Translations under genes and position numbers: made by a program
Assembly (NCBI GenBank): GCA_015698045.1
Contig: BLAL01000234.1
Span: 248,001-312,000, forward strand
Direction of reading: 5' to 3'
Length of the DNA: 64,000 nucleotides
Source: Rhizophagus clarus
Taxonomy: Eukaryota > Glomeromycota > Glomeromycetes > Glomerales > Glomeraceae
Part shown: positions 10,859 to 19,185 of the stretch, piece after piece
Numbering within the stretch: the stretch's first letter is position 1
Layout: each line of letters starts with the position of its first letter
Notes under the pieces: generated by a model
What the model was told of the DNA's origin: nothing
Databases searched by the model: none
The model's input: the letters and a program-made list of their open reading frames with translations, nothing else

Positions 10859-12459
10859 ATGACTAAACGCAGAGGAGTAACAGAAAAAGGTAATAATATT
10901 ATATTTTTGATTTAAAATTTATATAGTAATTGCGCCTAATACTATTATAATGATACCTAAAAGACAAAGCAACAAAAGCTGCAAAAACTACAAAAACTAT
11001 TCGTACATATGTTGCCAACTCTTCACGTGATTATAATAAGGAAAGAGATGAAAGGAGAGAGGAAGGAAGTGAACATGAACAAGATAATTTACATGGACAA
11101 GATGTAGATATTGGAGAAGGTAATAATAGACAAGATGATGATATTGAAAGAATTATTTTGGGTAAATACGTTATAATAATTGTTTTATTATTCAATTGAA
11201 ATGATATTTCTGCAAATTTATTTAAAACTAAATTTACTTCGTTATAATGAAGATATGCTTCCAGAGCAAGAAGAAAGAAATATTGAAAAAGAAAGAAGAG
11301 AAAATAAGAAGAAAGAAATGGAGAGGAAAGATAAAGAGAGAAGAGAGAAAGAAAGAAGAGAGAAAGAGAGAAGAGAGAAAGAGAGAAGAGAGAAAGAGAG
11401 AAGAGAGAAAGAGAGAAGAGAGATAGAGAGAAGAGAGAGGGATAGGAGAGAGAAAGATAAAGAACAAAAAGAAAATGAAAATGATAAAAGCGGTAAAAAC
11501 ATAAAATCTGAACATAATTAATGAATATAATTTTATTCTCATTTAATATTACTTCTAGAGAGTGAAAAAGAAATTCCAGTTCAATTTGGCGCAATAACCA
11601 ATCAATTGCAAATTTGCAATTGGTTGGTCTTACATCCAAGTGTACTACATCTGGCAAACAAAATGCTTGATGCCTCGATGAAGCAGCCATCAACAAATTT
11701 GCTACTAACCACCTCGACTTCATCACCATCTGACAACGTAAAATCCATTTCTTATTTTGGTTGTTACATTCTTACCAATTAAGAACAATCGTTATTACAC
11801 AGAATTACTGATGTATTATGTATTATTGATATTATTACTGTTTAGGATAATTATCGTCTTATTGATGAAGAAATAAAATGCCTTTTTTTGCGAACTAGAA
11901 ATTTGCCCGATCATGCGTTTGATAAAATAACACAAAAAATTTTTGGGCATGATGCTTATCAAAGCGTGGCGAAGTCAATTAACGAATGATATCATAAATC
12001 ATTTTCTGACTATCGATATCAATTGAAAAATGTACTTTCAACATTAGTAAAAGAATTTCGACAAATTGTAGAAAGGTGATCGATACGTTCATATCGTTAT
12101 GTTGTTGTTTTATTACAATGATTTAATGATTTAAATTTTTTTTCTATTAAAGTAGATATACGGAAAGTTCAGATCCTACCGACGAGGAAGTAAACAATTT
12201 CATATCACGTGAGGTGGTTTTAAAGAGAATCTTAAGCTGATACGTTTCAGCCATCAATTTTACAAAATTATCGGAAACTTCACTAGATAAATTAATAGAA
12301 TTCTCCAGAAAATGCTTCAAAATAGTCTGAGTTGAAACTGAAAGCGCAAATATCAAAGAAAAGGTTAAGGAGTTAGATGTTATTACAGAAGATCTAGAAA
12401 TTCCTTCCCGTAGCAGAAGAAACATTGCTAGCTCTTTAAAACTCCATCTTTTTTCATAA
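10859..12459 (+). pseudogene. Decayed six-exon gene with Glu/Lys/Arg-rich coiled coil
   Basis: Exons 10859-10889, 10964-11161, 11253-11492, 11559-11737, 11846-12075 and 12153-12459 join in phase across five GT-AG introns of 66-108 nt and end at TAA 12457-12459. The product begins MTKRRGV, has a charged middle with about seven repeats of RREKE (likely coiled coil), then an alpha-helical C-terminal region ending LKLHLFS. Three in-frame TGA codons (11987, 12238, 12328) interrupt an otherwise continuous frame, so it looks dead. CGA-to-TGA or TGG-to-TGA would explain each. I do not recognise the family. Longer antisense ORFs over exons 2-4 and exon 6 are shadows, because only the plus frame keeps phase through all splice sites. 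Confidence 0.55.
11597..11628. repeat. 32-bp near-perfect palindrome in exon 4
   Basis: ACCAATCAATTGCAAA is followed by its reverse complement with one mismatched pair. It lies inside coding sequence and would form a hairpin of about 15 bp. It may be chance or a protein-binding site. Confidence 0.5.
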
Positions 12460-12740
12460 ATACAGTACATATCACATAAAAGACCGTGATAACATTGATA
12501 TGTTTTTTATTCCTTTATGATAATAAAGATTACAATATATCATAGCGCCACCACTCTGCTAATAATTCATGTGACCTGATTTCACGTTGTACATAGATTT
12601 TATTGATTTTTATTGTGCCGCGTTAACCATCTCTTTTTCTTCCCAACTTGTTTACCATTTTTCGAAGCGAAATATAAAACCACATAGACTATAATAAATA
12701 TTTTTATTTAATATTTTATTTAGTTAAATAACTAGTATAG
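12460..12740. other. Spacer without recognised gene
   Basis: AT-rich DNA between the decayed gene and the split Tc1 exon. It presumably contains earlier, now unrecognisable, Tc1 sequence. A splice-acceptor-like AG lies at 12739-12740. Confidence 0.3.
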
Positions 12741-12913
12741 CGTTTTAATCTTAGATAATGTATCTATACATAAAAGTCAGCGTTAAAGATGGGTCCTCAA
12801 TTGATTTCCAAAATCTGCAATATTGCGGGTTTTAGAAATCAATTGCGCTTAGTAATTCGCAAACCCGCAAATAATTCGCAAACCTGCAAATAATCCACAA
12901 ATCTGCAAATAAT

Positions 12914-13050
12914 CCGCAAACCCGCAAATAATTTATAGTACCGCAAATAACCCGCAAATAATTTATAGTACCGCAAATAACCCGCAAATAATTTATAGTA
13001 CCGCAAATAACCTGCAAATAATTTATAGTACCGCAAATAACCCGCAAATC
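12914..13050. repeat. 30-31 bp tandem array
   Basis: Four units of CCGCAAATAACCCGCAAATA plus TTTATAGTA. This belongs to the subterminal part of the 2.55 kb element. The minus-strand ORFs reading repeated CGTINYLR or GYLRYYKLFA are translated repeat. Confidence 0.8.
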
Positions 13051-13144
13051 TGCAAATCTGCAAATAATCTGCAAATCCGTATAGTATCGCAAATAATCTG
13101 CAAATCCGCAAATAATTTACATTATCGCAAATTTGCGAATAAGT

Positions 13145-13545
13145 GGACAAAATTGTCCACTTTTAGTATATAAATAAATTTGGTTATATTTAATTGCGAA
13201 GATTAAATTAACATGATTCATAAGTTTACAAAATGAACAAAATTGTCCGGAGATGGAAAAAAAAGTGAAAAAAAAAGTGGACAAAGTTGTCCAGACGAAA
13301 AAAAAAGCGAAAAAAAAGTGGACAAAGTTGTCCAGACGAAAAAAAAAAGTGAAAAAAAAGTGGACAAAGTTGTCCAGACGAAAAAAAAAGTGAAAAAAAA
13401 GTGGACAAAGTTGTCCAGACGAAAAAAAAAGTGAAGTAAAAATGAACAAAGTTGTCCAGAGACGAAAAAAAAAGGACAAAGTCGAAAAAAAAAGTGGACA
13501 AAGTTGTCCAGAGACGAAAAAAAGTGGACAAAGTTGTCCAAAACT
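13145..13545. repeat. 41-42 bp array of palindromic GGACAAAGTTGTCC
   Basis: Units start at 13277, 13318, 13360 and 13401, with variants either side. Each holds the 14-bp dyad GGACAAAGTTGTCC separated by A-rich spacers. The minus-strand Phe-rich ORFs here are repeat translation. It is not a CRISPR array: spacers are not unique and the context is eukaryotic. Confidence 0.8.
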
Positions 13546-13597
13546 GAAAAATAGACAGAAACAAAATAAAGGGGAAAGGGACAAAATTATCATATAC

Positions 13598-13837
13598 CTT
13601 ATCGATAAATGTAAAATTTGACAACGATTCCTCCAGATCAAAATATATACGACCTTCATTTTTTTTATATGACATTCTTACTCTATCTTGCTCAAAAGTA
13701 CACGAATCAATTTTTTTATCCGTCTTTGTCCAAACAAGAGAAAGTGCTGTTGAAATTAAGCTTTCATCGTCGTCGGGTAAATAAACTTTTTTCCCGCGAA
13801 TTTTTGAATTGAGAACTGAACAGGGTGTTTTTGACAT
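13598..13837 (-). CDS. Orphan first exon of unknown protein (partial)
   Basis: An 80-codon frame starting MSKTPCSVLNSK has balanced composition, unlike the repeat next to it, and ends at a GT donor-like site (AAG then GTATATG) where the palindromic array begins. It may be a captured host exon or the start of a lost gene inside the 2.55 kb element. No domain is recognised and no acceptor or downstream exon was found. Confidence 0.3.
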
Positions 13838-13940
13838 TTCTAATATATTTATTCAATATTTTAAAAGCTGATACTTTATTTTTTATTTTTAAAATGAAGA
13901 GGGAAGAAAGCAATTGGGGTACTAAAAACTGTAAAACATA

Positions 13941-14863
13941 TGGGCTGATTTGACCACCTTTAATTAAAATATTGATTTTGTTACATTTTTATTATACAAA
14001 ATACTATACAATATACAGTAAATTGAGGGTGAGTATTAAAAAATTTTATTTAATATTATTATACTATAATTTGGTAAATATTTCTTTTAAATTAATATAA
14101 ATCTTAGCATTTACTATATATGTTAAAAATTCGTATCTCAACTTTAAACGTAAATATCTCCAGATCCAATGATCCAATCGGCAAGCTCTTTTTTCGCTCA
14201 TATAGTCCAGATCAAGGGCTTTCCAAAGAGCCTAAATTTTTAAAAAACGGATCAGTAGATCCCAAGATATTTGCATTTAAACATGTTAAAAAATTCATAC
14301 CTCAACTTTAAACGTAAATATCTCCGGATCTAATGATCCAATCGGCAAGCTCATTTTTCGTCTATAAAGTCCAGAACAAGGGCTTTCCAACAAGCCTAAA
14401 ATTATAGAAAACGGATCAGTGAATCTTGATATATTTGCGTTTAAAGATAGTAATACAAACTCCGACATAAAATAATTATTTTATTGTTTAAAAATATCTA
14501 TTATAATACCATCTTTTATATGATGTTTTTATTACACTTTCATAAATATTTATAGCTACTAAGACTATATAAATTTTTATTTTACTTTATATTTTATTAA
14601 AATATACTTACTTTTTAATAATATATGTTAAAAATTCCATATATATGAGAAATGGGTTTTTTATTAGTGAAATGGGTTTTTTCACGTCTCTTTTACATTT
14701 AATAATTTAAGTTTTGCAAATGTAAATTTTTGTTCAACTTATTATTTAATCAAGTGATCATCAATCAGATGATTTTTTGGTATTACAAAACAATTTTGAG
14801 TAACGAAAACTGTGAAAATCAATTTAATAACTCTTTTTAATGCAGAGTGAACAAATCAGCCCA
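13941..14863. mobile_element. Mariner-like MITE, 923 bp, TA duplication
   Basis: The ends are TGGGCTGATTTGACCAC and, inverted, TGGGCTGATTTGTTCAC, each flanked by TA (13939-13940 and 14864-14865). That is the Tc1/mariner target signature. There is no transposase. The interior has a tandem duplication of about 166 bp (14118-14284 and 14285-14450) sharing CGTAAATATCTCC and CCAATCGGCAAGCTC. Confidence 0.7.
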
Positions 14864-15169
14864 TATGAACTGATATTTATTTAATTGATCAAATAATAAC
14901 ATTTGATAACGTGATTGTTTTGATACGTAATTGTATATTGTGATACGTTTGATAGAATGAGTTTTGATATAATGATATATATAATTGTTAAAATAATGTA
15001 TTGATTATGGCTGAATAATCTGATATATTATTATTATTTTAATTGGATTTTGGAAATAATATTCCCGTATTCTGGCGAGAAAATTTTTTTTTCACTTCGG
15101 TGGGAATATTTTACAAAAAAAAAATGATCATGTGAAGATGATCTACAGTCAATCATAATTTTTGAGATT
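14864..15169. other. Spacer inside the 2.55 kb element
   Basis: AT-rich DNA between the mariner-like MITE and the right-end GCGGATTATT repeats. I see no gene or structure in it. Confidence 0.3.
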
Positions 15170-15654
15170 ATTCAGATTATTTGCGGATTATTTGCGGATT
15201 TGTGGATTATTTGCAAATTTGCGGATTATTTGCGATTGCAGATTTGCGAATAATTATTCTTCAAAATCCGCAATGTTCCGCAATATCGCAAATCACAATT
15301 AATCCGCAATTAGGGTATTGCGGACACATTTTTAGTCAGCGTTTGCAGAATATTTGTGAGGAGAAAGGAATACGACTTGAGTTTTTGCCATCTTATTCTC
15401 CCGATTATAATCCCGTAAGAATTTAATCTTCCATTATTTAAAAATTTATTGCTTACAGATCGAGCAAGCATTTTTTTATATTAAAAATTTTTTACGACAA
15501 CATCGTGATTGGGTAGAATCTGTAGAAAATCCAGTAGACGCGTTAAATTTCAGTTGTATGACAATTGGCAAAAATTTTGCTAAGGCTTGCTTTGAACATC
15601 TGGATATTTATAAATTAAAATTAAATGTCAAAATTATTTGAACTTCAAAATTTA

Positions 15655-17680
15655 GAAAACCAGGAACTCTTCCCACTGATCACTTAGCCCAAAATTTTCT
15701 GAAAGTTTTTGCGAACTTTTTTCTAATAAAACTCCACCTTTTCTCAAGGAAATGAACGCAAACGACGTGAAAACTATTAAGAAAGCGACTTCAAACTCTT
15801 TTAAGAAACACCTTGGTGATATTTTTCAAACTATTCTACCTCTATGTCCTCAACTTTGCGAAGGCCTAACGGTGACCACGGCTGGAGCGGCTGAATTTTT
15901 TGACAAAGTACCCACCTATAGACTCGACCCAGGCTTAGCAAAAGTCAAGCCTAAAGCTTCCCAACAACAAGTGGTTGCTTCTACAGTCATAGCCACTTTG
16001 GCCAACTGGTCTTTCTCTATCCTTCTTGAACAGCTCGTCTTTTCTACCTACGACAAGATTGCACTCAAGGTGGAGGAGGTACTCGCGGCACAAACATTAA
16101 GGCACCAATCAGAAATTGACCTGCTGACAGATCAGTTGACTAATACAGGCACGGCGCAAACGCCCGAAGATCATGCAGATTTACTGGATTTGGATATGGA
16201 AGTGGATCCCTCGCACCAATCAACGTCTTCGACGACTGTACCACCACCTTCTTCTTCTGACACAAATACTAACTCCTGGAAACCAGTTTTGACTAAGAAT
16301 CAGAAAAAAAAGCTGAAGAAACAAGAGAAGCGCGCGGAAAAAGCTAAATTCCTACAGGAAGCTGCCTCACTCAACTCTTCGTCTGCATCACCTGATTCTA
16401 CCCTTGATAGTCAGAAGCCCATACTCTCACAACCCACGCCTCAGCCATCTGCCTCCGCCAAGCGTAGCGATAAAAGTGATGATAAGATCGCTTCGCTTAC
16501 AACAAAGAAACGCAAAAATGAGAATAGCACAGGAGACAACAACCTTATTATCACTGGTTACCAACCTGAGAAGAAAGACTCGAACCTCACCTTGGATCTA
16601 GTGGTTTATGATATCCCAGCTAAATGGACAAATTATCAACTCCTCGGTGAACTTAACAAATGGGAAAAAGTGGTGTCTGTCAGCACGCGAGTGCAAAAGA
16701 AATACCAAACAGCAAGGGTCAAACTCACACCCAATCATAATTGTCTTAAGGCATATAATAATGGTGACTGGTCGGTTTCCCTCGGCTCTCTTCCTGTACG
16801 ATGGTTCCCGGCAGCTTGGTCTCTTTCAGAACAAAAGCAACGCGAAAAATTCCAGGCGGCAATCACAAATATCCCTGAGGATATGACGATTGAGTCACTA
16901 TTCCCCGAAGGCACTTCGGGCCCCTTCATCAATGAAAGCAATCTACAATCATTCAAGATAATTCAAGAACAGGATGGTACTAGGACTCTCATCGGCTACT
17001 TCGCAACATGGGATGCGTTATCCCGTAGGATAGCCAAGAACCAAATGTGGAAGCAGTCAGAATTAGCTTGGTGCAAACATTCCACTCCATCCTTCCGTTC
17101 GTCAAGACGACAGCCTAAGACTACAGGCTCAGGCTCAAACTCTTCTCCTCACAAGAAGGCGGGCTCCTCTCCGGTCGTGACTGGATCAAATCGCACGCCT
17201 CTTGGGTCACACAAGTTACGCAACAATAATAATCATGAAAATAATACTAACTCGCTTAATCTCACACAGTCTCAGAAACCCTCAGGACGTTCAACTTTTT
17301 CTAATACGAACAAGGGACTGCGTAAGTCTGGCAATGGGCGCCTGGGTAATCTTAACAAGGTGGAAATCAAGCACTTGCTGAAACAGCTCATTAGTTTATG
17401 TTGCTAGCATATTAGAAACAGAAAGTTAGTCATAGATGGGATGGTTATTCCTAGCTGATTAGTTGTTTTAGAGTAGATTATTTTCTCCAATATTCCTTTT
17501 TTCTTTTTTTTCATTCCCTTTATTCCTTTATATTAGTAGTTAATGTTTCAGGTGGATGGTAAGACAGGTCCTATGTGACTTGAAGCAACGTTATTTGTAT
17601 TCTAGTGGTAGGATAATGTACCCTCATTTTACATAATAAACAGAGTGCGGCTCCAACGCCTTTAAATAAAAAAAAAAAAA
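15655..17680 (+). mobile_element. ORF1-only (half-LINE) retroelement with poly(A) and 16-bp TSD
   Basis: The unit is bounded by the perfect 16-bp direct repeat TGAACTTCAAAATTTA at 15639-15654 and 17681-17696. It has a 97-bp 5' leader, one long ORF, a 273-bp 3' region and a 13-A tail (17668-17680) at the 3' end only. These are hallmarks of target-primed reverse transcription. No endonuclease or reverse transcriptase follows the ORF. The leader contains CTCTTCCCACTGATCAC, resembling the 5' ends of the LINEs at 30-64 kb. The insertion duplicated the Tc1 stop codon. Confidence 0.85.
15752..17407 (+). CDS. LINE ORF1-like nucleic-acid-binding protein, intact, 551 aa
   Basis: A single uninterrupted frame from ATG 15752 to TAG, inside the retroelement described at 15655-17680. 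Residues 1-135 are mixed alpha-helical. About 145-275 is low-complexity Ser/Thr/Lys-rich with a basic patch KNQKKKLKKQEKRAEK (about 183-198). About 281-345 looks like an RRM-type fold (LDLVVYDIPAKWTNYQLL). It continues with VRWFPAAWSLSEQKQREKF, a motif I associate with ORF1 proteins of glomeromycete LINEs. The tail is Ser/Asn/Lys-rich. No CCHC knuckle is visible, unlike the ORF1 of LINEs A-D. Base composition is clearly GC-richer than the surroundings and there are no lesions, which suggests recent insertion. Function is presumed RNA binding and chaperoning; mobilisation would need a LINE elsewhere. Confidence 0.8.
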   Translation: MNANDVKTIKKATSNSFKKHLGDIFQTILPLCPQLCEGLTVTTAGAAEFFDKVPTYRLDPGLAKVKPKASQQQVVASTVIATLANWSFSILLEQLVFSTYDKIALKVEEVLAAQTLRHQSEIDLLTDQLTNTGTAQTPEDHADLLDLDMEVDPSHQSTSSTTVPPPSSSDTNTNSWKPVLTKNQKKKLKKQEKRAEKAKFLQEAASLNSSSASPDSTLDSQKPILSQPTPQPSASAKRSDKSDDKIASLTTKKRKNENSTGDNNLIITGYQPEKKDSNLTLDLVVYDIPAKWTNYQLLGELNKWEKVVSVSTRVQKKYQTARVKLTPNHNCLKAYNNGDWSVSLGSLPVRWFPAAWSLSEQKQREKFQAAITNIPEDMTIESLFPEGTSGPFINESNLQSFKIIQEQDGTRTLIGYFATWDALSRRIAKNQMWKQSELAWCKHSTPSFRSSRRQPKTTGSGSNSSPHKKAGSSPVVTGSNRTPLGSHKLRNNNNHENNTNSLNLTQSQKPSGRSTFSNTNKGLRKSGNGRLGNLNKVEIKHLLKQLISLCC

Positions 17681-17696
17681 TGAACTTCAAAATTTA

Positions 17697-18014
17697 TTGC
17701 TGAATAAAAGGAATTTATTATACAAATTAATAATTTTACTGAACTAAAAGTTATTGATCAGCATTTTTATAGTAAAGAAACAAACAATCTTAACAGAAAC
17801 CTTAGATTTTTAAACAGCCATCAAATTACTGACTTCCATATTGAACAATTTTTTTTTATATTTTCTGCAATATGAATTTAACATTATCATCATATCAATT
17901 TGGCATTCAAGATAATATTCAAAAAATGTCTTAATAAATTTTATTTAGTGCCAGTGTGATTGATAAAATGCATTATTATTTATTATTATTATAAAAAAAT
18001 ATCAAAACAAAAAA
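17697..18014. other. AT-rich spacer
   Basis: Former 3' flank of the Tc1 remnant. I see no gene. Confidence 0.3.
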
Positions 18015-18165
18015 AGAACACGTCACCAGGCGAACCAGAAACCTTTACGCCACAAGGCGAACCAGAAAAAAAACTCATCACCAGACGAACCAGGAAAAAA
18101 ACTCGTCACCAGGCGGACCAAACAAACTACATAGAATAAAAAATTCGCTACCAAGGCGACCAGAA
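18015..18165. repeat. Degenerate tandem units, CACCAGGCGAACCAG
   Basis: About four units of 35-40 bp with CGTCACCAGGCGAACCAG-like words separated by A-runs. They lie directly downstream of the minus-strand Gag-like gene and could be part of its 3' UTR or an LTR-like region. No LTR pair was found. Confidence 0.5.
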
Positions 18166-18183
18166 ATGAATTAAAAAAAAAAC

Positions 18184-19033
18184 CTATTCCTCAATTCTTT
18201 CAAAAAATTTGATTAAATCAGCCGGCTTTAAAAAATTCTTTTTAAATGGAATAGATACCTTTTCACCTCTTCGTAAATGGCAATCTTTTGACTCGTGCGG
18301 ACTGACCCAACATCTGCAGCATCTTCCCCGGTAATTTTACTGAATATTCGGACAGGTATTAAAACTATGCCCGTAATATTCACATAAGTAACACAGATCT
18401 TTATATGAGCCGATAGGCGCAATCCAATTTGTCCTGCTAGATAAAGCGATCCCCTCCGACGTGCATATAAAATTTAAATTTGAACCGGCAGCCAGGTTCG
18501 AAGAAATTGGTGGGTTCGAGGAAATTGAGGAGATCGAGGAAATTGGTGAGATCGATGAAATTAAAGTCGTTAAGGGAGTTATTGATGATGGGGTTACTGA
18601 AGAGTCTAAGGGTAGCGAAGAGTTTAAAGATGAAATTGAATCTGACAAGGATCCGTATGTTGAGACCGGAGGAGAAGGAGAGGCAATAGCAGCGACATTA
18701 AGAGGAGAAGTAGAGACAATAGGAGGAGAGATAGTAGATGAAACAGCGGTAAGTTGTTTTTATATTGTTAGTCAGTATCAAAACATACAGTATCAGTAAC
18801 CTGATAGAGCCATATACAGCATCAATGCATCCAAAAAAACATAGTGTTAACTTACCTTGGAGTATTGTAATTAACATTTGAATTGTACTAGAATTATTCT
18901 TTATTGTTATGGAATGATTAACAGATATACTTAATATATCTTTAATCGCGTTCAGGTTATCAATTATATAAAAATCATCGCTAACTTCATTATTATTGTC
19001 GATAATAGTAGTGTTATCAATGTTATCAGGCAT
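18184..19033 (-). pseudogene. Gag-like protein with two CCHC zinc knuckles, two exons
   Basis: Exon 19033-18856 (MPDNIDNTTIIDNNN onward) splices through a 214-nt intron with a strong pyrimidine tract (18642-18855) to exon 18641-18184. The second exon is Ser/Ile/Pro-rich, then has two knuckles of C-x2-C-x4-H-x4-C: CYLCEYYGHSFNTC and CCRCWVSPHESKDC. A TAA at 18337 separates them, and the frame continues to TAG at 18184. Paired knuckles suggest a retrotransposon Gag or a derived nucleic-acid-binding protein. No protease, integrase or reverse transcriptase is adjacent, so an LTR-element assignment is only a possibility. Confidence 0.55.
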
Positions 19034-19080
19034 ATTAAAATTAAGACATGTTATTTTAAAAAGAAAGAGTATGAACTTTT

Positions 19081-19185
19081 TTTTTGATAAAACTTAAAGG
19101 TTCTTTCGGGTAGGAGGAGAAAATTCTTTTTTTTTTTTGATAAAACGAAGTTCTTTCGGGTAGGAGGAGAAAATTTTTTTTTTAA
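19081..19185. repeat. Tandem duplication of about 55 bp
   Basis: Two units share GTTCTTTCGGGTAGGAGGAG with T-runs either side. They lie just upstream of the Gag-like start codon and may be in its promoter region. Confidence 0.6.

Larger units (their letters stand above)
12784..15334. mobile_element. 2.55 kb hAT-like non-autonomous element, 8-bp TSD
   Basis: The ends are TAAAGATGGGTCCTCAA at 12784 and its near reverse complement TTGCGGACACATTTTTA ending at 15334. They are flanked by the 8-bp direct repeat GTCAGCGT at 12776-12783 and 15335-15342. TIRs beginning YARNG with 8-bp duplications are hAT-typical. About 90 bp at the left end and about 80 bp at the right end match the 713-bp MITE at 45767-46479. 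Inside are a 30-bp array, a 41-bp array, a minus-strand exon and a mariner-like MITE, but no hAT transposase. Removing the element restores the Tc1 reading frame, which is the best evidence for its limits. Confidence 0.8.
12741..15641 (+). pseudogene. Tc1/mariner-type transposase C-terminus, split by a nested element
   Basis: Positions 12741-12783 read LDNVSIHKSQR, the region around the second catalytic Asp of the DDE_3 family. The frame resumes at 15343 after a 2.55 kb insertion, reading LQNICEEKG and LPSYSPDYNP, is spliced at a 44-nt GT-AG intron (15415-15458) and continues IEQAFFYIKNFLR, containing the third catalytic Glu, to TGA at 15639-15641. Only this C-terminal part is visible; no N-terminal helix-turn-helix region was found upstream. 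The preceding acceptor-like AG suggests an internal exon. A second element is inserted exactly at the stop codon. The remnant is dead. Confidence 0.75.

Noticed and set aside
11031..11729. 232-codon minus-strand ORF rich in Leu/Ser/Phe
   Set aside because: It is the antisense of the RREKE coiled-coil repeat; the plus strand has a spliced frame in phase through six exons.
12147..12470. 107-codon minus-strand ORF
   Set aside because: Antisense of the last exon of the plus-strand gene at 10859-12459; no splice or domain support.
13277..13440. CRISPR-like array
   Set aside because: Regular dyads with near-identical A-rich spacers, eukaryotic context, no cas genes.
12832..13837. Several long minus-strand ORFs (CGTINYLR repeats, Phe-rich LDNFVHFFF repeats)
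   Set aside because: Tandem DNA repeats read in frames that happen to lack stops; only the 80-codon non-repetitive start at 13837 may be real.
15181..15426. Plus-strand ORF joining repeat to transposase
   Set aside because: Its first 50 codons are GCGGATTATT repeat of the nested element; only sequence from about 15343 is transposase.
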